Assembly: GCF_015143595.1 (NCBI RefSeq)
Contig: NZ_WYEU01000002.1
Coordinates: 496,001-560,000, forward strand
DNA length: 64,000 nucleotides
Source: Sneathiella sp. P13V-1
Lineage (GTDB): Bacteria; Pseudomonadota; Alphaproteobacteria; Sneathiellales; Sneathiellaceae
Direction of reading: 5' to 3'
Positions within the stretch are counted from its first letter, which is position 1, and every line of letters begins with the position of its first letter. This document shows, piece after piece, positions 45,546 through 55,323 of the stretch. A model generated the notes under the pieces. That model was not told where the DNA came from. It did not search any database and was given only the letters and a program-made list of their open reading frames with translations. Made by a program: the position numbers and the translations under genes.

Positions 45546-45878
45546 AGGCTGTCGATTCCCTCTTAAGGTGCGTTTTTTTAGGCGATTCCTCATTACAATA
45601 CGCTCGCAGGTTTAGATGTTTGTGCGCTTACGTAAAGTTTTACGGGAAAATTAACTATGCTCCTCCCTGTTTTTTGGGAAAAATATGGTTAATTTAGTGT
45701 TAACAAGTGCGCGCGGTGTCTATCTCGTGTACAAATACTTTAGTTGTAGATGTTCTGTATGAGGGTGAGTAGCACCCCGATAAAAATTAGGGAACCCTGA
45801 TTAGAAACTGACATCAGATATTCTTGCAGGGTCGGGCAGGGTGCAAACGCACCCGGTAAAAGAATATACGAGGCAACT
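45546..45878. other. 333-base gap: CtrA-type site and two leader hairpins
   Basis: No open frame of note lies here. The gap contains a weak 5-bp stem just after the MFS stop, a TTAA-N7-TTAAC site at 45689-45704, and two hairpins in the probable leader of the next gene: GGGTG/CACCC (45763-45777) and GGGTGC/GCACCC (45839-45854). It most likely holds the promoter and a long 5' leader of the VPLPA-CTERM gene. Confidence 0.6.
45689..45704 (+). promoter_or_regulatory. CtrA-type binding site
   Basis: TTAA, seven bases, then TTAAC is the full consensus recognised by the cell-cycle regulator CtrA in alphaproteobacteria. It lies 175 bases before the VPLPA-CTERM gene. A second TTAAC occurs at 45654. 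Control by CtrA would link this surface protein to the cell cycle or motility programme. Confidence 0.5.
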
Positions 45879-46565
45879 ATGCTTAAAAAACTTATGATCT
45901 CAGCAGTGGTGGGTGCCCTCTCACTTGGCGCTGCAACAATAGCAAGTGCTGCGACATTGTCCGTGAGCGGCGGGTCAAACGCGACACTTGGAAGTAACTT
46001 TGATTTGAATGCCACAACAGGCCTCTCCAATGGAGATAGCGTAAAGCTGTTTGATGGAACTTGGTTCAATGGTGTTCCAAACACAGACCCAGGCGGTTTA
46101 GTCTTGGATGGTGCGCCAGCTCAGTTGAAGTTTGAATATCTCGGTTCCGAAGCGGGTGATGAAAATCGCACTATCTTTACTCAAGGAACAGATGAGATTT
46201 TGTTCAACAATAAAACGAGCTCAGTTGGCGACAGTGTAATCAAAACAGTAAATGCAAATGGATTGGTTCCATTTGCATTTGAAAACGACAATGGCCGTTT
46301 GTGCTTCATTTTCTGTATTGATCTTGGTGAAGACCAAGCTCCAAACACAGGTGATATTGATTGGGGTCTAAGTCTTGCATTCTACCAAGTAAACCCTGGT
46401 GAAGTAATTGCATTGTTCGGCGATGGTTCAGGTGATGCAGATTTTGATGATATGGCGATCCGTATCTCTGTTGTGCCTCTGCCACCAGCTGTTGCTCTGT
46501 TCGCAGGTGCGCTGTTTGGTCTTGGCTGGCTCAGCCGTCGTCGCAAAGCTGCTGCCACAGCTTAA
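45879..46565 (+). CDS. VPLPA-CTERM sorted surface/secreted protein
   Basis: This 228-residue protein has a signal peptide (MLKKLMISAVVGALSLGAATIASA), a beta-rich middle and a C-terminal sorting signal: VVPLPPAVALF, a hydrophobic helix, then RRRKAAATA. This is the VPLPA-CTERM signal handled by an exosortase, which links such proteins to the cell envelope or exopolysaccharide matrix in alphaproteobacteria. The middle part (residues 30-195) is not recognised. No exosortase gene is in the window. A terminator follows the gene. Confidence 0.85.
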   Translation: MLKKLMISAVVGALSLGAATIASAATLSVSGGSNATLGSNFDLNATTGLSNGDSVKLFDGTWFNGVPNTDPGGLVLDGAPAQLKFEYLGSEAGDENRTIFTQGTDEILFNNKTSSVGDSVIKTVNANGLVPFAFENDNGRLCFIFCIDLGEDQAPNTGDIDWGLSLAFYQVNPGEVIALFGDGSGDADFDDMAIRISVVPLPPAVALFAGALFGLGWLSRRRKAAATA

Positions 46566-46587
46566 TTTACACGACATAGACGTATTG

Positions 46588-46614
46588 AAGGGAAGGCTTA
46601 TGCCTTCCCTTTTT
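46588..46614 (+). terminator. Terminator after the VPLPA-CTERM gene
   Basis: AAGGGAAGGC (46588-46597) pairs with GCCTTCCCTT (46602-46611) around TTAT, followed by TTTT. It sits between two converging genes and overlaps the stop of the leftward OmpA-domain gene. Confidence 0.9.
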
Positions 46615-48154
46615 ATTTGAGGTTACAACTGCGGATCTCAACACGGCGTTCGGGGTAATCACTTGTCTGGTTTTCCCCCATACCGATCTGAACCAGTCTC
46701 GATGTATTAATTCCGAACTGTTCCAGTTTTTCTGCAATTCGTTGTGCCCTGAGGCGAGAGAGGCGGTTGTTGAAGGAAGAGGTTCCGCTTTTATCGGCAT
46801 ATCCCGCCAGAATGATCTTCTCGCTTGGTTTTTCCTGTAAATGTTGGGAGAGCAATTCCAGCCGGTCCAGCAGATATGGGTCCTCCACCGATGCACTTCC
46901 CAAATCGAAGGCGACGATCTGGATCGGAGGCTGTTGCAGGCAGGACTGGCTGACCACAATGCCATTATCAGAAATCGTTGAGGACTGGGTTGCAATTTCT
47001 GACAGGCGAGAGGATTGAATTTCGTTCTGTTTTAAAGTTGCTGCAATGAGCTGGCGGATTTCCAGAATGGATTTCATGGATTGATCCAGACGTCCGTTCA
47101 AATGGGTCACTTGTTTTTCAATTCGGCTAAGCCCCTTATCAATATTCTTGCCGGTGGCTGTCGCTTGAGGACCGAGCGCCCCTTTCGGTATCAAAAGGCT
47201 TTTTCCGTTTCGCCCGTCGTAAAAGATATGAAAACGTGCAGTAGAGCCAAGATGCAGAAGTTGAACAGGAGCATCACTTAACTTCACTAGAACCGAGCGC
47301 ATTTCTGCCAAATGGGAAAAAAGAAATGTACTGTTTTCATCTGCGCAATAGCTTTCGGGGATAAGAGTGCCGTCAGGCTCTGTTGTGAAGCCACCCGAAA
47401 CTGTATCGCTCATTGTTGTGGGAGAGTCATAGCAGGTCTTAAGTTGACGGGCCTGATCAACGCTTATGCCAAGGAGTGTTGCAGAAAGAATAAGGGTCGA
47501 AATAGCGGAGATAAAAAAGCGATGTTGTCCAAAACTTCTAAGGTAGAGGTAATCTGTAAAAACCTCTCTGGCGGAGAAAACAGGTTTGCCAATTCTCGGC
47601 TCGCCTTGTGAGTTTCTGAGTTTGAAAATGGCGACTTTTAAGTTATCCCGGCGGGAGCTGATCCGATCACCATGCCGGGATTGCAGGGCAGGGATAAGGT
47701 TGATCAAGCGAAGGGCGAAATTGAACCAGTATACGAGAAGGGCTAGTCCAACAATTTTACTTCTCTCTGCAAGACTGAGATTGTCTTTTTCTGTCGCCTT
47801 TAAGATGCGAACTATCAAAATGCCAGCGAAGACGAGCGCAAGCGCTAACGCATAAACCAGCCATAAAGCAAGAAAGGTCACCAATAAGATAAGACCAAGT
47901 CGAAGGGCTTGAATAATAATATCTTCGATCCCGGCATATTCTATGTAGCTGACACCAAACACCGCAAAAGTTGATGATTTAAAGATTAAACCAAAGACCA
48001 AAAGAAAGCCGATCCCCACAACGGTTAGTGCCGGTAAGAGATAAAGCAGGTTTTCGTTATGTCTGACACGCATGTGAACATCACAAAATAGTTCACCTTC
48101 AAGTGACCTGTTCCTGCATTGGCGACCTAGGCGCGTTCGACCCTGACACTGCAT
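46613..48154 (-). CDS. Membrane protein with Cys/His N-terminal motif and OmpA-like C-terminal domain
   Basis: This 513-residue protein starts with a Cys/His motif (C3, C13, C24, H27 in CQGRTRLGRQCRN...FCDVHM) resembling small zinc-binding modules. It then has two or three membrane segments (about 35-54, 83-113 and 125-145), another near 215-235, a coiled-coil-like stretch (355-390) and an OmpA-like peptidoglycan-binding domain (about 410-513, ILAGYADKSGTSSFNNRLSRLRAQRI). ATG 48154 is chosen because GAGG lies just upstream; ATG 48172 is the alternative. It could link the inner membrane to the cell wall. No motor or Tol partner genes are adjacent. Confidence 0.72.
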   Translation of the reverse strand: MQCQGRTRLGRQCRNRSLEGELFCDVHMRVRHNENLLYLLPALTVVGIGFLLVFGLIFKSSTFAVFGVSYIEYAGIEDIIIQALRLGLILLVTFLALWLVYALALALVFAGILIVRILKATEKDNLSLAERSKIVGLALLVYWFNFALRLINLIPALQSRHGDRISSRRDNLKVAIFKLRNSQGEPRIGKPVFSAREVFTDYLYLRSFGQHRFFISAISTLILSATLLGISVDQARQLKTCYDSPTTMSDTVSGGFTTEPDGTLIPESYCADENSTFLFSHLAEMRSVLVKLSDAPVQLLHLGSTARFHIFYDGRNGKSLLIPKGALGPQATATGKNIDKGLSRIEKQVTHLNGRLDQSMKSILEIRQLIAATLKQNEIQSSRLSEIATQSSTISDNGIVVSQSCLQQPPIQIVAFDLGSASVEDPYLLDRLELLSQHLQEKPSEKIILAGYADKSGTSSFNNRLSRLRAQRIAEKLEQFGINTSRLVQIGMGENQTSDYPERRVEIRSCNLK

Positions 48155-48335
48155 ATCAACCTCATAAATCATATTTAATTGCTGGTGTTTTCAGAAACGA
48201 ATAGCAACCAAAGGTTGTGAATAGGCGTGTGGATGTTGGTGGAAAATTGGGCCTTTTTTTCGGTATTTCTTGCCCAGAGCAACGGAACAGTTTAGGAAAG
48301 AAACGAACAAATTGCTGACGTTAGGGATAATAAAA

Positions 48336-50186
48336 ATGCCGCAATACAGATCAAAAACATCTACGCATGGACGTAACATGGCTGGAGCTAGAGCCTTGTG
48401 GCGCGCAACTGGTATGCAGGATGGGGATTTTGATAAACCGATTATTGCCATCGCCAATTCTTTTACACAGTTTGTGCCGGGGCATGTGCACCTGAAAGAC
48501 CTTGGTCAGATGGTGGCCCGTGAAATCGAAAAATGTGGCGCAGTGGCAAAAGAATTTAACACGATTGCCGTGGATGACGGTATTGCCATGGGGCATGACG
48601 GCATGCTCTACAGTCTGCCATCCCGCGAAGTCATTGCCGATGCGGTTGAATATATGGTGAATGCCCATTGCGCCGATGCACTCGTTTGTATTTCAAACTG
48701 CGATAAGATCACGCCCGGCATGTTGATGGCGGCGATGCGCCTTAACATCCCGACAGTGTTTGTCTCAGGCGGTCCAATGGAAGCCGGTAAAGGCATGGCC
48801 GACGGTAAGGAAATTGGTCTTGATCTCGTGGATGCGATGGTGCAAGCGGGAGATCCAAATATCTCAGATGAGCAGGTAGCAGAAGTAGAGCGCTCTGCTT
48901 GTCCGACATGTGGTTCATGCTCTGGTATGTTTACCGCGAATTCAATGAACTGTCTGACAGAAGCGCTGGGTCTTGCTCTGCCAGGTAATGGCAGCATGCT
49001 GGCAACACATTCAGATCGTAAGCAAATCTTCCTGGATGCCGCGCGTACTATCGTCGATATTACGCGCCGTCACTACGAAAAAGAAGAGGCGCTTTGCCCA
49101 CGCGATATCGCGTCATTCAAGGCCTTTGAAAATGCCATGACACTGGATATCGCCATGGGCGGATCTACGAACACCGTACTTCATCTTTTGGCTGCGGCAG
49201 AAGAAGGTGAAATTGGATTTACAATGCAGGACATCGATCGCTTAAGCCGAGGTGTACCTCATTTGTGTAAAGTCGCGCCAAGCACTCAGGATTATCACAT
49301 GGAAAATGTTCACCGTGCCGGTGGCATCATGGGTATTCTGGGTGAGCTGGACCGTGCAGAACTTCTTCACACCGATCTTCCAATGGTTCACAGTGACACC
49401 GTTGAAGATGCGCTTAATATGTGGGATATCAAACGCTCCAACAGTGAAACTGTGCAAGAATTTTACCGTGCGGGGCCGGGTGGGGTTCGCACGACAGAAG
49501 CCTTTAGCCAATCAAAGCGTTATCCTGATCTGGATGCAGATCGTGAAAATGGGTGTATCCGTACAAAGGAAAATGCCTATAGCCAAGATGGTGGCCTTGC
49601 GGTTCTTTACGGCAATATCGCCGAAGAAGGCTGCATTGTGAAAACAGCTGGGGTGGATGAAAGTATCCTCAAATTTACGGGTCGTACCCGTATCTTCGAA
49701 AGTCAGGATAGTGCGGTAAAAGCAATCCTGGGTGATGAAGTGGTTGCTGGCGACGTGGTGTTGATCCGTTACGAAGGTCCAAAGGGTGGGCCGGGTATGC
49801 AGGAAATGCTGTATCCGACTTCATACCTTAAATCCAAAGGTTTGGGTAAAGAATGCGCGTTGTTCACTGATGGACGCTTCTCCGGCGGAACTTCAGGTCT
49901 TTCAATTGGTCACGCGTCACCAGAAGCCGCAGAAGGCGGAAATATTGGCTTGGCAGAAGAGGGGGATACCATCGAGATTGATATCCCGAACCGGACTATT
50001 AATCTGGCAATCTCTGATGAAGAAATGGCGAAACGCCGTGCGGCGATGGAAGCCAAAGGCAGCGATGCCTGGAAACCTTCAGAGAAACGCGAACGTTATG
50101 TATCTCAAGCATTGAAGGCCTATGCGGCCCTCACCACAAGCGCGGCACGCGGCGCGGTGAGAGATGTCTCTCAGGTAGAGAAATAA
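48336..50186 (+). CDS. ilvD: Dihydroxy-acid dehydratase
   Basis: This 616-residue protein matches IlvD throughout: N-terminal [20 protein letters not shown], the cluster-binding CISNCDK and [17 protein letters not shown] blocks, and C-terminal [17 protein letters not shown]. It catalyses the third common step of valine, leucine and isoleucine synthesis. ATG 48336 gives the normal length; the frame runs upstream to 48270 without family sequence. A palindromic terminator follows at 50193. A short upstream leader shows no clear attenuator peptide. Confidence 0.97.
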   Translation: MPQYRSKTSTHGRNMAGARALWRATGMQDGDFDKPIIAIANSFTQFVPGHVHLKDLGQMVAREIEKCGAVAKEFNTIAVDDGIAMGHDGMLYSLPSREVIADAVEYMVNAHCADALVCISNCDKITPGMLMAAMRLNIPTVFVSGGPMEAGKGMADGKEIGLDLVDAMVQAGDPNISDEQVAEVERSACPTCGSCSGMFTANSMNCLTEALGLALPGNGSMLATHSDRKQIFLDAARTIVDITRRHYEKEEALCPRDIASFKAFENAMTLDIAMGGSTNTVLHLLAAAEEGEIGFTMQDIDRLSRGVPHLCKVAPSTQDYHMENVHRAGGIMGILGELDRAELLHTDLPMVHSDTVEDALNMWDIKRSNSETVQEFYRAGPGGVRTTEAFSQSKRYPDLDADRENGCIRTKENAYSQDGGLAVLYGNIAEEGCIVKTAGVDESILKFTGRTRIFESQDSAVKAILGDEVVAGDVVLIRYEGPKGGPGMQEMLYPTSYLKSKGLGKECALFTDGRFSGGTSGLSIGHASPEAAEGGNIGLAEEGDTIEIDIPNRTINLAISDEEMAKRRAAMEAKGSDAWKPSEKRERYVSQALKAYAALTTSAARGAVRDVSQVEK

Positions 50187-50192
50187 ACACAA

Positions 50193-50221
50193 AAAAAGGG
50201 AGGCAATTGCCTCCCTTTTTT
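50193..50221 (+). terminator. Perfect palindromic terminator after ilvD
   Basis: A 28-base perfect palindrome (50193-50220: A5, GGGAGGCAA and its complement, T5) forms a strong stem with A/T tails usable on both strands, so it ends ilvD and also serves the convergent trhO gene. Confidence 0.92.
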
Positions 50222-50239
50222 AATGAGTCATTTCAAGCG

Positions 50240-51151
50240 TTAAGACGCTTTTGTTCCGATGTGAACATCACCACGTTTCTTGGCAAGCTCGATCTGTTTC
50301 TGGCGTTCCATAAAGCGAACGCGTTGTGAATTGCTCATCTCATCGTAACAGTGCGGACAGGAGACGCCTTTTTCGTATTTTGGAGATTGCTTGTCTTCTT
50401 CCGTAATTGGGAAGCGGCACGCATAACACTGATCATATGATCCTTTTTCAAGGTTGTGGTTCACTGTGACGCGTTGGTCAAAAACGAAACACTCACCTTC
50501 CCATGTGCTTTCTTCCTCAGGGACATCTTCGAAATACTGCAAGATGCCGCCTTCAAGGTGATACACTTCTTCAAAGCCCTCACGCAGAAGGTAAGACGTG
50601 GATTTTTCACAGCGGATACCACCCGTGCAGAACATGGCAACTTTCTTGTGCTTGTCCTTATCCAGGTTTTCTTCCACATATTGTTTAAATTCGCGGAATG
50701 TGTTTGTTTTCGGATTGATCGCGCCCTTGAAAGTACCAACTTCAACTTCGTAATCATTCCGCGTGTCTACGAGAATAACGTCAGGATCACTGATCAGATC
50801 GTTCCAGTCTTTTGGCTTGATGTAGGCACCAACCATTTTGTTTGGATCCGTTCCCGGCGCACCCAGTGTCACAATCTCTTTCTTGAGACGCACTTTCATT
50901 CGGTAGAAAGGCTGTTCTTCATTGATCGCTTCTTTATGGGAAAGATCTGCAAGGCGCGGGTCACTTTTTAGATAAGCGAGCAGGTTATCAATCCCTTCGC
51001 GCGGACCAGAAACAGTGCCGTTGATACCTTCTTCTGCCAGAAGCAATGTCCCCATGATCTTGTTGTCATGACAGACTTTGAGGATCTTCGGTTGCAGTTC
51101 CTTATAGTCGGGAAGGGCAACGAATTTATAAAGGGCAGCAATTGTGAACAT
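50240..51151 (-). CDS. trhO: tRNA uridine(34) hydroxylase, rhodanese-like
   Basis: This 303-residue protein has the YceA/TrhO layout: an N-terminal acylphosphatase-like domain, a rhodanese domain with [22 protein letters not shown] and the active-site loop [13 protein letters not shown] (C175, C181), and a C-terminal CYACR...CPHC pair that may bind zinc. TrhO hydroxylates uridine 34 of tRNAs as a step toward mo5U/cmo5U. Length is normal. It is a single gene convergent with ilvD. Confidence 0.93.
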   Translation of the reverse strand: MFTIAALYKFVALPDYKELQPKILKVCHDNKIMGTLLLAEEGINGTVSGPREGIDNLLAYLKSDPRLADLSHKEAINEEQPFYRMKVRLKKEIVTLGAPGTDPNKMVGAYIKPKDWNDLISDPDVILVDTRNDYEVEVGTFKGAINPKTNTFREFKQYVEENLDKDKHKKVAMFCTGGIRCEKSTSYLLREGFEEVYHLEGGILQYFEDVPEEESTWEGECFVFDQRVTVNHNLEKGSYDQCYACRFPITEEDKQSPKYEKGVSCPHCYDEMSNSQRVRFMERQKQIELAKKRGDVHIGTKAS

Positions 51152-51365
51152 TTTAGTGCTCGTCTCGTCTAGGTGGCGACTTTATCGGACGCCACAGAAA
51201 TCTTCAGAATTTAATCGGCTACTTATATAAATAGTGCAGCACAAACGCAAGTTTTCTGGGTTTTGAGAGTTGCGGCATATTGTCCAGCCTCCTTAAAAAT
51301 TGCGAGGCTTCTTTGAAAATGATAGAAGCCATCCATCAGCTTATAGATTACGTTTCGGAACCAAG

Positions 51366-53195
51366 ATGGCAGCACCCGTTTTAGCATTGCAGGACGCACG
51401 AATTACCTTTGGCGGAGGGGATCTGTTTCGCGATATCTCTCTTGGTATCGAACTGGGAATGCGGATCGCCCTTGTCGGGCGCAACGGATCCGGAAAATCG
51501 ACCCTCTTAAAGGCGATTGCCGGGGATATTGAATTGGACGGTGGGGAGCGGTTCCTGCAGGCCGGAACCCGTGTGGGATACCTGCGTCAGCAGCCGGAAA
51601 TTGTACCGGGCCGAACCGTTCACGAACAGGTCTCAACAGGTCTGCCACCTGAATTAAAACAGGACGGGATGGATAGCGGATATCTTGTAGATCGGGTTCT
51701 GGAAGGCGTTGGGATTGAAGGGGATCGTCTTCTTGAAACGCTTTCAGGCGGGGAGGCGCGCCGTGTTTCCTTGGCAGAAGCACTGGTTTCTGACCCGGAT
51801 GTTCTGCTTCTAGACGAGCCTACCAACCATCTTGATATAAAAACCATCCTTTGGCTGGAGCAGGAACTGAAATCTTTCAAAGGAGCATTGCTGATCATCA
51901 GCCACGATCGCCAATTCCTGAAAAACCTGACCAATAGCCTGTTCTGGTTGGATCGCGGTAAACTCAGAACCCACGGTAAAGGTTTCGCAGCGTTTGAAGA
52001 ATGGTCAGAAGAGATTTTGCGCGCTGAAGAAGTCGAACTTAAAAAAATGGACAAGCGCATTGCGGATGAAACTGACTGGTCACGTAAAGGTATTACGGCC
52101 CGCCGCGCCCGTAATGAAGGCCGCCTTCGAGCCCTAAATAAATTGCGAGCTGAACGCAAAGAACGGACATCCCGCGTTGGCAACGCCAAACTCGAGGTAA
52201 AAAGTGGTGATAAAAGTGGTCGGGTTGTCGTTGAAGCGACTGAGATCACTAAATCCTTTGAAACGGCTTCAGGTGAACAACTTCAAATCATCAAGAAGTT
52301 TTCAACCCGTATCATGCGCGGCGACCGGGTCGGCATTATTGGGCCCAATGGTGCCGGTAAATCCACTTTATTGAAAATGCTGATCGGGGAATTGGCACCT
52401 GATAGCGGTACCATCAAACTTGGTACCAATCTGACACCAGCAGTGTTCGATCAGAAACGTGAAAGCCTAAACCCGGAAGAGAGCTTATGGGACACGCTGG
52501 CTGACCCCGGAAGTGGGCAATTGCTGGTCAAGGGGGAGGTTCGCCATGTGGTGGCGTATCTTCGCGATTTCCTGTTTGAAGACAAGCAGGCGAAAAGTCC
52601 TGTGAAATCCCTGTCAGGCGGGGAAAAGAACCGACTGCTATTGGCAAAGTTACTCGCGCGTGAAAGCAATCTTTTGGTGCTTGACGAGCCGACCAACGAT
52701 CTGGATATGGAAACGTTGGATCTTCTGGAAGATATGCTTAGCGGTTATGATGGTACCCTTATTCTGATCAGTCACGATCGTGATTTTCTGGATCAACTGG
52801 TGACCTCCGTCATCGCCATCGAAGAGGGCGGGGAGGTGAATGAGTATGTCGGCGGCTACACGGATTACCTGCGCCAGCGGAAAGAGGCTGAAAAACCTGC
52901 CCCGAAAAAACAGTCTTCCGCCCCTAAAGCAACTCCTGAGAAACCGAAGTCACAGCGTAATAAACTGACCTATAAGGATCAACGTGATCTGGATCGTTTG
53001 CCGGAAGTGATGGAAAAACTGGAAGCCAAAATACAGGAGCTGGAAATCGCATTGGCGGATCCGGATCTGTTTACAAAAAGCCCGGACAAATTTCAGACGC
53101 TAAGCACTGATCACGCTGCAGCTCAGCAAGAATTGTCTGACGCGGAAGAGCGTTGGCTTGAACTTGAAATTATGCAGGAAGAGTTAAACTCTTAA
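51366..53195 (+). CDS. uup: ABC-F ATPase, Uup-like
   Basis: This 609-residue protein carries two ABC domains without membrane helices: Walker A GRNGSGKSTLLKAI and GPNGAGKSTLLKML, signatures LSGGEARR and LSGGEKNR, an inter-domain arm of about 70 residues, and a C-terminal coiled-coil (LPEVMEKLEAKIQELEI). Uup and related ABC-F proteins act on ribosomes or branched DNA. ATG 51366 is chosen because it precedes the conserved LALQDARITFGG block; an in-frame GTG/ATG upstream adds unrelated residues. A TetR gene converges on it. Confidence 0.88.
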   Translation: MAAPVLALQDARITFGGGDLFRDISLGIELGMRIALVGRNGSGKSTLLKAIAGDIELDGGERFLQAGTRVGYLRQQPEIVPGRTVHEQVSTGLPPELKQDGMDSGYLVDRVLEGVGIEGDRLLETLSGGEARRVSLAEALVSDPDVLLLDEPTNHLDIKTILWLEQELKSFKGALLIISHDRQFLKNLTNSLFWLDRGKLRTHGKGFAAFEEWSEEILRAEEVELKKMDKRIADETDWSRKGITARRARNEGRLRALNKLRAERKERTSRVGNAKLEVKSGDKSGRVVVEATEITKSFETASGEQLQIIKKFSTRIMRGDRVGIIGPNGAGKSTLLKMLIGELAPDSGTIKLGTNLTPAVFDQKRESLNPEESLWDTLADPGSGQLLVKGEVRHVVAYLRDFLFEDKQAKSPVKSLSGGEKNRLLLAKLLARESNLLVLDEPTNDLDMETLDLLEDMLSGYDGTLILISHDRDFLDQLVTSVIAIEEGGEVNEYVGGYTDYLRQRKEAEKPAPKKQSSAPKATPEKPKSQRNKLTYKDQRDLDRLPEVMEKLEAKIQELEIALADPDLFTKSPDKFQTLSTDHAAAQQELSDAEERWLELEIMQEELNS

Positions 53196-53209
53196 ATCAG
53201 ATGTTTCAC

Positions 53210-53872
53210 TTAAACTGTTAATTTCATTTCAGTTTCTGTCTTACGGGGTGGGATCGGAAGAAGGCCGCAGTTTCGTAATACCATGGAGATGATGGCATTA
53301 CTGGCTTCTTCAAATTGTGCAGGCGACAGCGTATCTCCTTCGCCTAGGATAGCAGACCACTGTACTTCAAAGTCTGCCCAGGTTTGTGTCATTGCCCAGA
53401 TATGGAAGATGAGCTTTTTTGTATCTACCGGGGCCATTTTGCCTTCATCAATCCACTGATCCATAATGGCCGCTTTACTTTCAACCCAGTCTTTCAGCTC
53501 ACCAGATAAGTAGTCCTTAATGCGTGGGGCACCACGAATGAGTTCATTGGCAAAAACGCGCGACGCATGGGGGCGTTTCTGCGACAGTTCCATCTTCGCC
53601 CGAATGTAATCTGCCAAAGTGGAGGCAGGATCATCTTCTGCCGTAATTTCCCGGAATGAATTGACCCAAAGATCAATGATTTCGTCCAGCACAGCACGGT
53701 AGAGTTCTTCTTTGGTGCCAAAGTAATAATGGACGTTTGCTTTGGGCAGGCCTGCTTCTTCTGCGATATTGGCTGTGGTTGATCCCCTGAAACCATTTTT
53801 CGCAAAAACCCTTTCCGCAGCTTCGATGATGCGTTCTTTGTTTTCCTGTCGAATGCGGCCCTGATTTTCCAT
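53210..53872 (-). CDS. TetR-family regulator, RutR-like
   Basis: This 220-residue protein has a TetR helix-turn-helix (residues 8-54: RERIIEAAERVFAKNGF-like, then IAEEAGLPKANVHYYFGTKEELY) and a C-terminal domain (DLWVNSFREITAEDDP; ELIRGAPRIKDYL) like RutR/YcdC, which senses uracil or thymine. ATG 53872 is preferred over an in-frame GTG at 53899. It is divergent from an M20-type amidohydrolase used in pyrimidine or hydantoin breakdown, so control of that gene is likely. The 203-base gap between them should hold the operator. Confidence 0.82.
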   Translation of the reverse strand: MENQGRIRQENKERIIEAAERVFAKNGFRGSTTANIAEEAGLPKANVHYYFGTKEELYRAVLDEIIDLWVNSFREITAEDDPASTLADYIRAKMELSQKRPHASRVFANELIRGAPRIKDYLSGELKDWVESKAAIMDQWIDEGKMAPVDTKKLIFHIWAMTQTWADFEVQWSAILGEGDTLSPAQFEEASNAIISMVLRNCGLLPIPPRKTETEMKLTV

Positions 53873-54075
53873 TTGATACTCTGCCCCATTTGCTGACACC
53901 CAATAACTTGGTCAGTCAAAGTTGAACCCTTGGTCAAGTTTACGAAGATAGCAGTTATGGTGCAAACGAAAATCCTGACGCAGATTGACGCAGTTTTGGG
54001 TTTCAGAACTGACTTCCAAAAGTATAAGATGAAAATCCGCACTGCCCCAAAACTAATTACAAATCGGGAAGCCTC

Positions 54076-55323
54076 ATGAAAAAGAACATGCATGTTACTG
54101 GAGATCGCCTTTGGGAAAGCCTGATGGAGATGGCGAAAATCGGCGCCACCGCCAAAGGGGGATCCTGCCGTCTTGCGCTTACTGATGAAGATAAGGAAGG
54201 TCGTGACCTTTTTGTATCCTGGTGCCGTGATGCTGGATGTGACATCAAAATCGACAAAATGGGGAATATTTTCGCTGTGCGTGCAGGTGAAGATAACAGC
54301 CTACCCTCTGTAATGACGGGATCTCATCTGGATACGCAACCAACCGGCGGCAAGTATGATGGTGTCTTTGGTGTGCTTGCGGGTCTTGAGGTTCTACGTA
54401 CCCTGAAAGACTATGATGTGAAGACAAAACACCCTGTTGAAGTGGCGGTCTGGACCAATGAAGAAGGATCCCGTTTTGCCCCGGCGATGGTGTCATCGGG
54501 TGTCTTTGCTGGCGTTTTTGATTTGGAGTATGGCCATTCCCGTGCGGACCTGAACGGTGTCACCATGGGACAAGAGCTAAAGCGTATTGGTTATGATGGC
54601 AATGAAGAAGTTGGCGGACGTGACCTGAAAGCTTTCTTCGAAGCGCATATCGAACAGGGACCTATCCTTGAATTTGAGGAAAAAACCATTGGTGTGGTGA
54701 CAGATGCCAATGGCCAGCGCTGGTATGAAATTACCCTGACAGGGCAAGAGGCTCATGCGGGCCCAACCCCGATGGCGCGCCGCAAAGATGCCCTTGTCGG
54801 GGCTTCCCGTATCGTGCAGGAGGTAAACCGCATCGGTTTTGATAATGAGCCAAATGCTTGCGCCACTGTAGGACTTCTTGAATGCCGTCCAAATTCCCGT
54901 AATACAATTCCCGGCGAAGTGTTCCTGACTGTTGATTTCAGGCACCCAAGTGATGAAAGTCTAAGCCGTATGGATGGGCAACTTCGGGAGTTTGCTGAGA
55001 AAGTCGCAAAAGAACAAGGGCTGGAGATGAAGTTTGAGCAGATCTGGTATTCGCATCCTGTCAAATTTAATGATAACTGTGTCGCCGCTGTGCGCAAAGG
55101 TGCGGAAGTGGCAGGTTATCCGCATATGGATATCGTATCAGGTGCCGGACATGACGCCTGTTATATCAACCGCGTGGCCCCAACAGGTATGATCTTTGTC
55201 CCGTGCGAAAACGGGATCAGTCACAACGAAGAAGAAGCCGCCACCCCAGAGGATCTGGCCGCGGGTTGCAATGTTCTTCTTCATGCTATTCTGGATCAGG
55301 CCGGAGTGGTTGAAGAGAGCTAA
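54076..55323 (+). CDS. Zn-dependent M20-family amidohydrolase (N-carbamoyl-amino-acid type)
   Basis: This 415-residue protein has the M20 signature GSHLDTQPTGGKYDGVFGVL (metal ligands H and D), GTNEEGSRFAP-like VWTNEEGSRFAP, AHIEQGPILE and SGAGHDACYI. The subfamily holds N-carbamoyl-beta-alanine, N-carbamoyl-L-amino-acid and allantoate amidohydrolases. With the divergent rutR-like regulator it points to pyrimidine or hydantoin degradation. Exact substrate cannot be set from sequence. It overlaps the convergent PPOX gene by 4 bases. Confidence 0.87.
   Translation: MKKNMHVTGDRLWESLMEMAKIGATAKGGSCRLALTDEDKEGRDLFVSWCRDAGCDIKIDKMGNIFAVRAGEDNSLPSVMTGSHLDTQPTGGKYDGVFGVLAGLEVLRTLKDYDVKTKHPVEVAVWTNEEGSRFAPAMVSSGVFAGVFDLEYGHSRADLNGVTMGQELKRIGYDGNEEVGGRDLKAFFEAHIEQGPILEFEEKTIGVVTDANGQRWYEITLTGQEAHAGPTPMARRKDALVGASRIVQEVNRIGFDNEPNACATVGLLECRPNSRNTIPGEVFLTVDFRHPSDESLSRMDGQLREFAEKVAKEQGLEMKFEQIWYSHPVKFNDNCVAAVRKGAEVAGYPHMDIVSGAGHDACYINRVAPTGMIFVPCENGISHNEEEAATPEDLAAGCNVLLHAILDQAGVVEES

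Noticed and set aside
45546-45878. Known riboswitch class in the leader
   Set aside because: I compared by eye with c-di-GMP, cobalamin and SAM patterns and saw no match; only the two related hairpins are reported.
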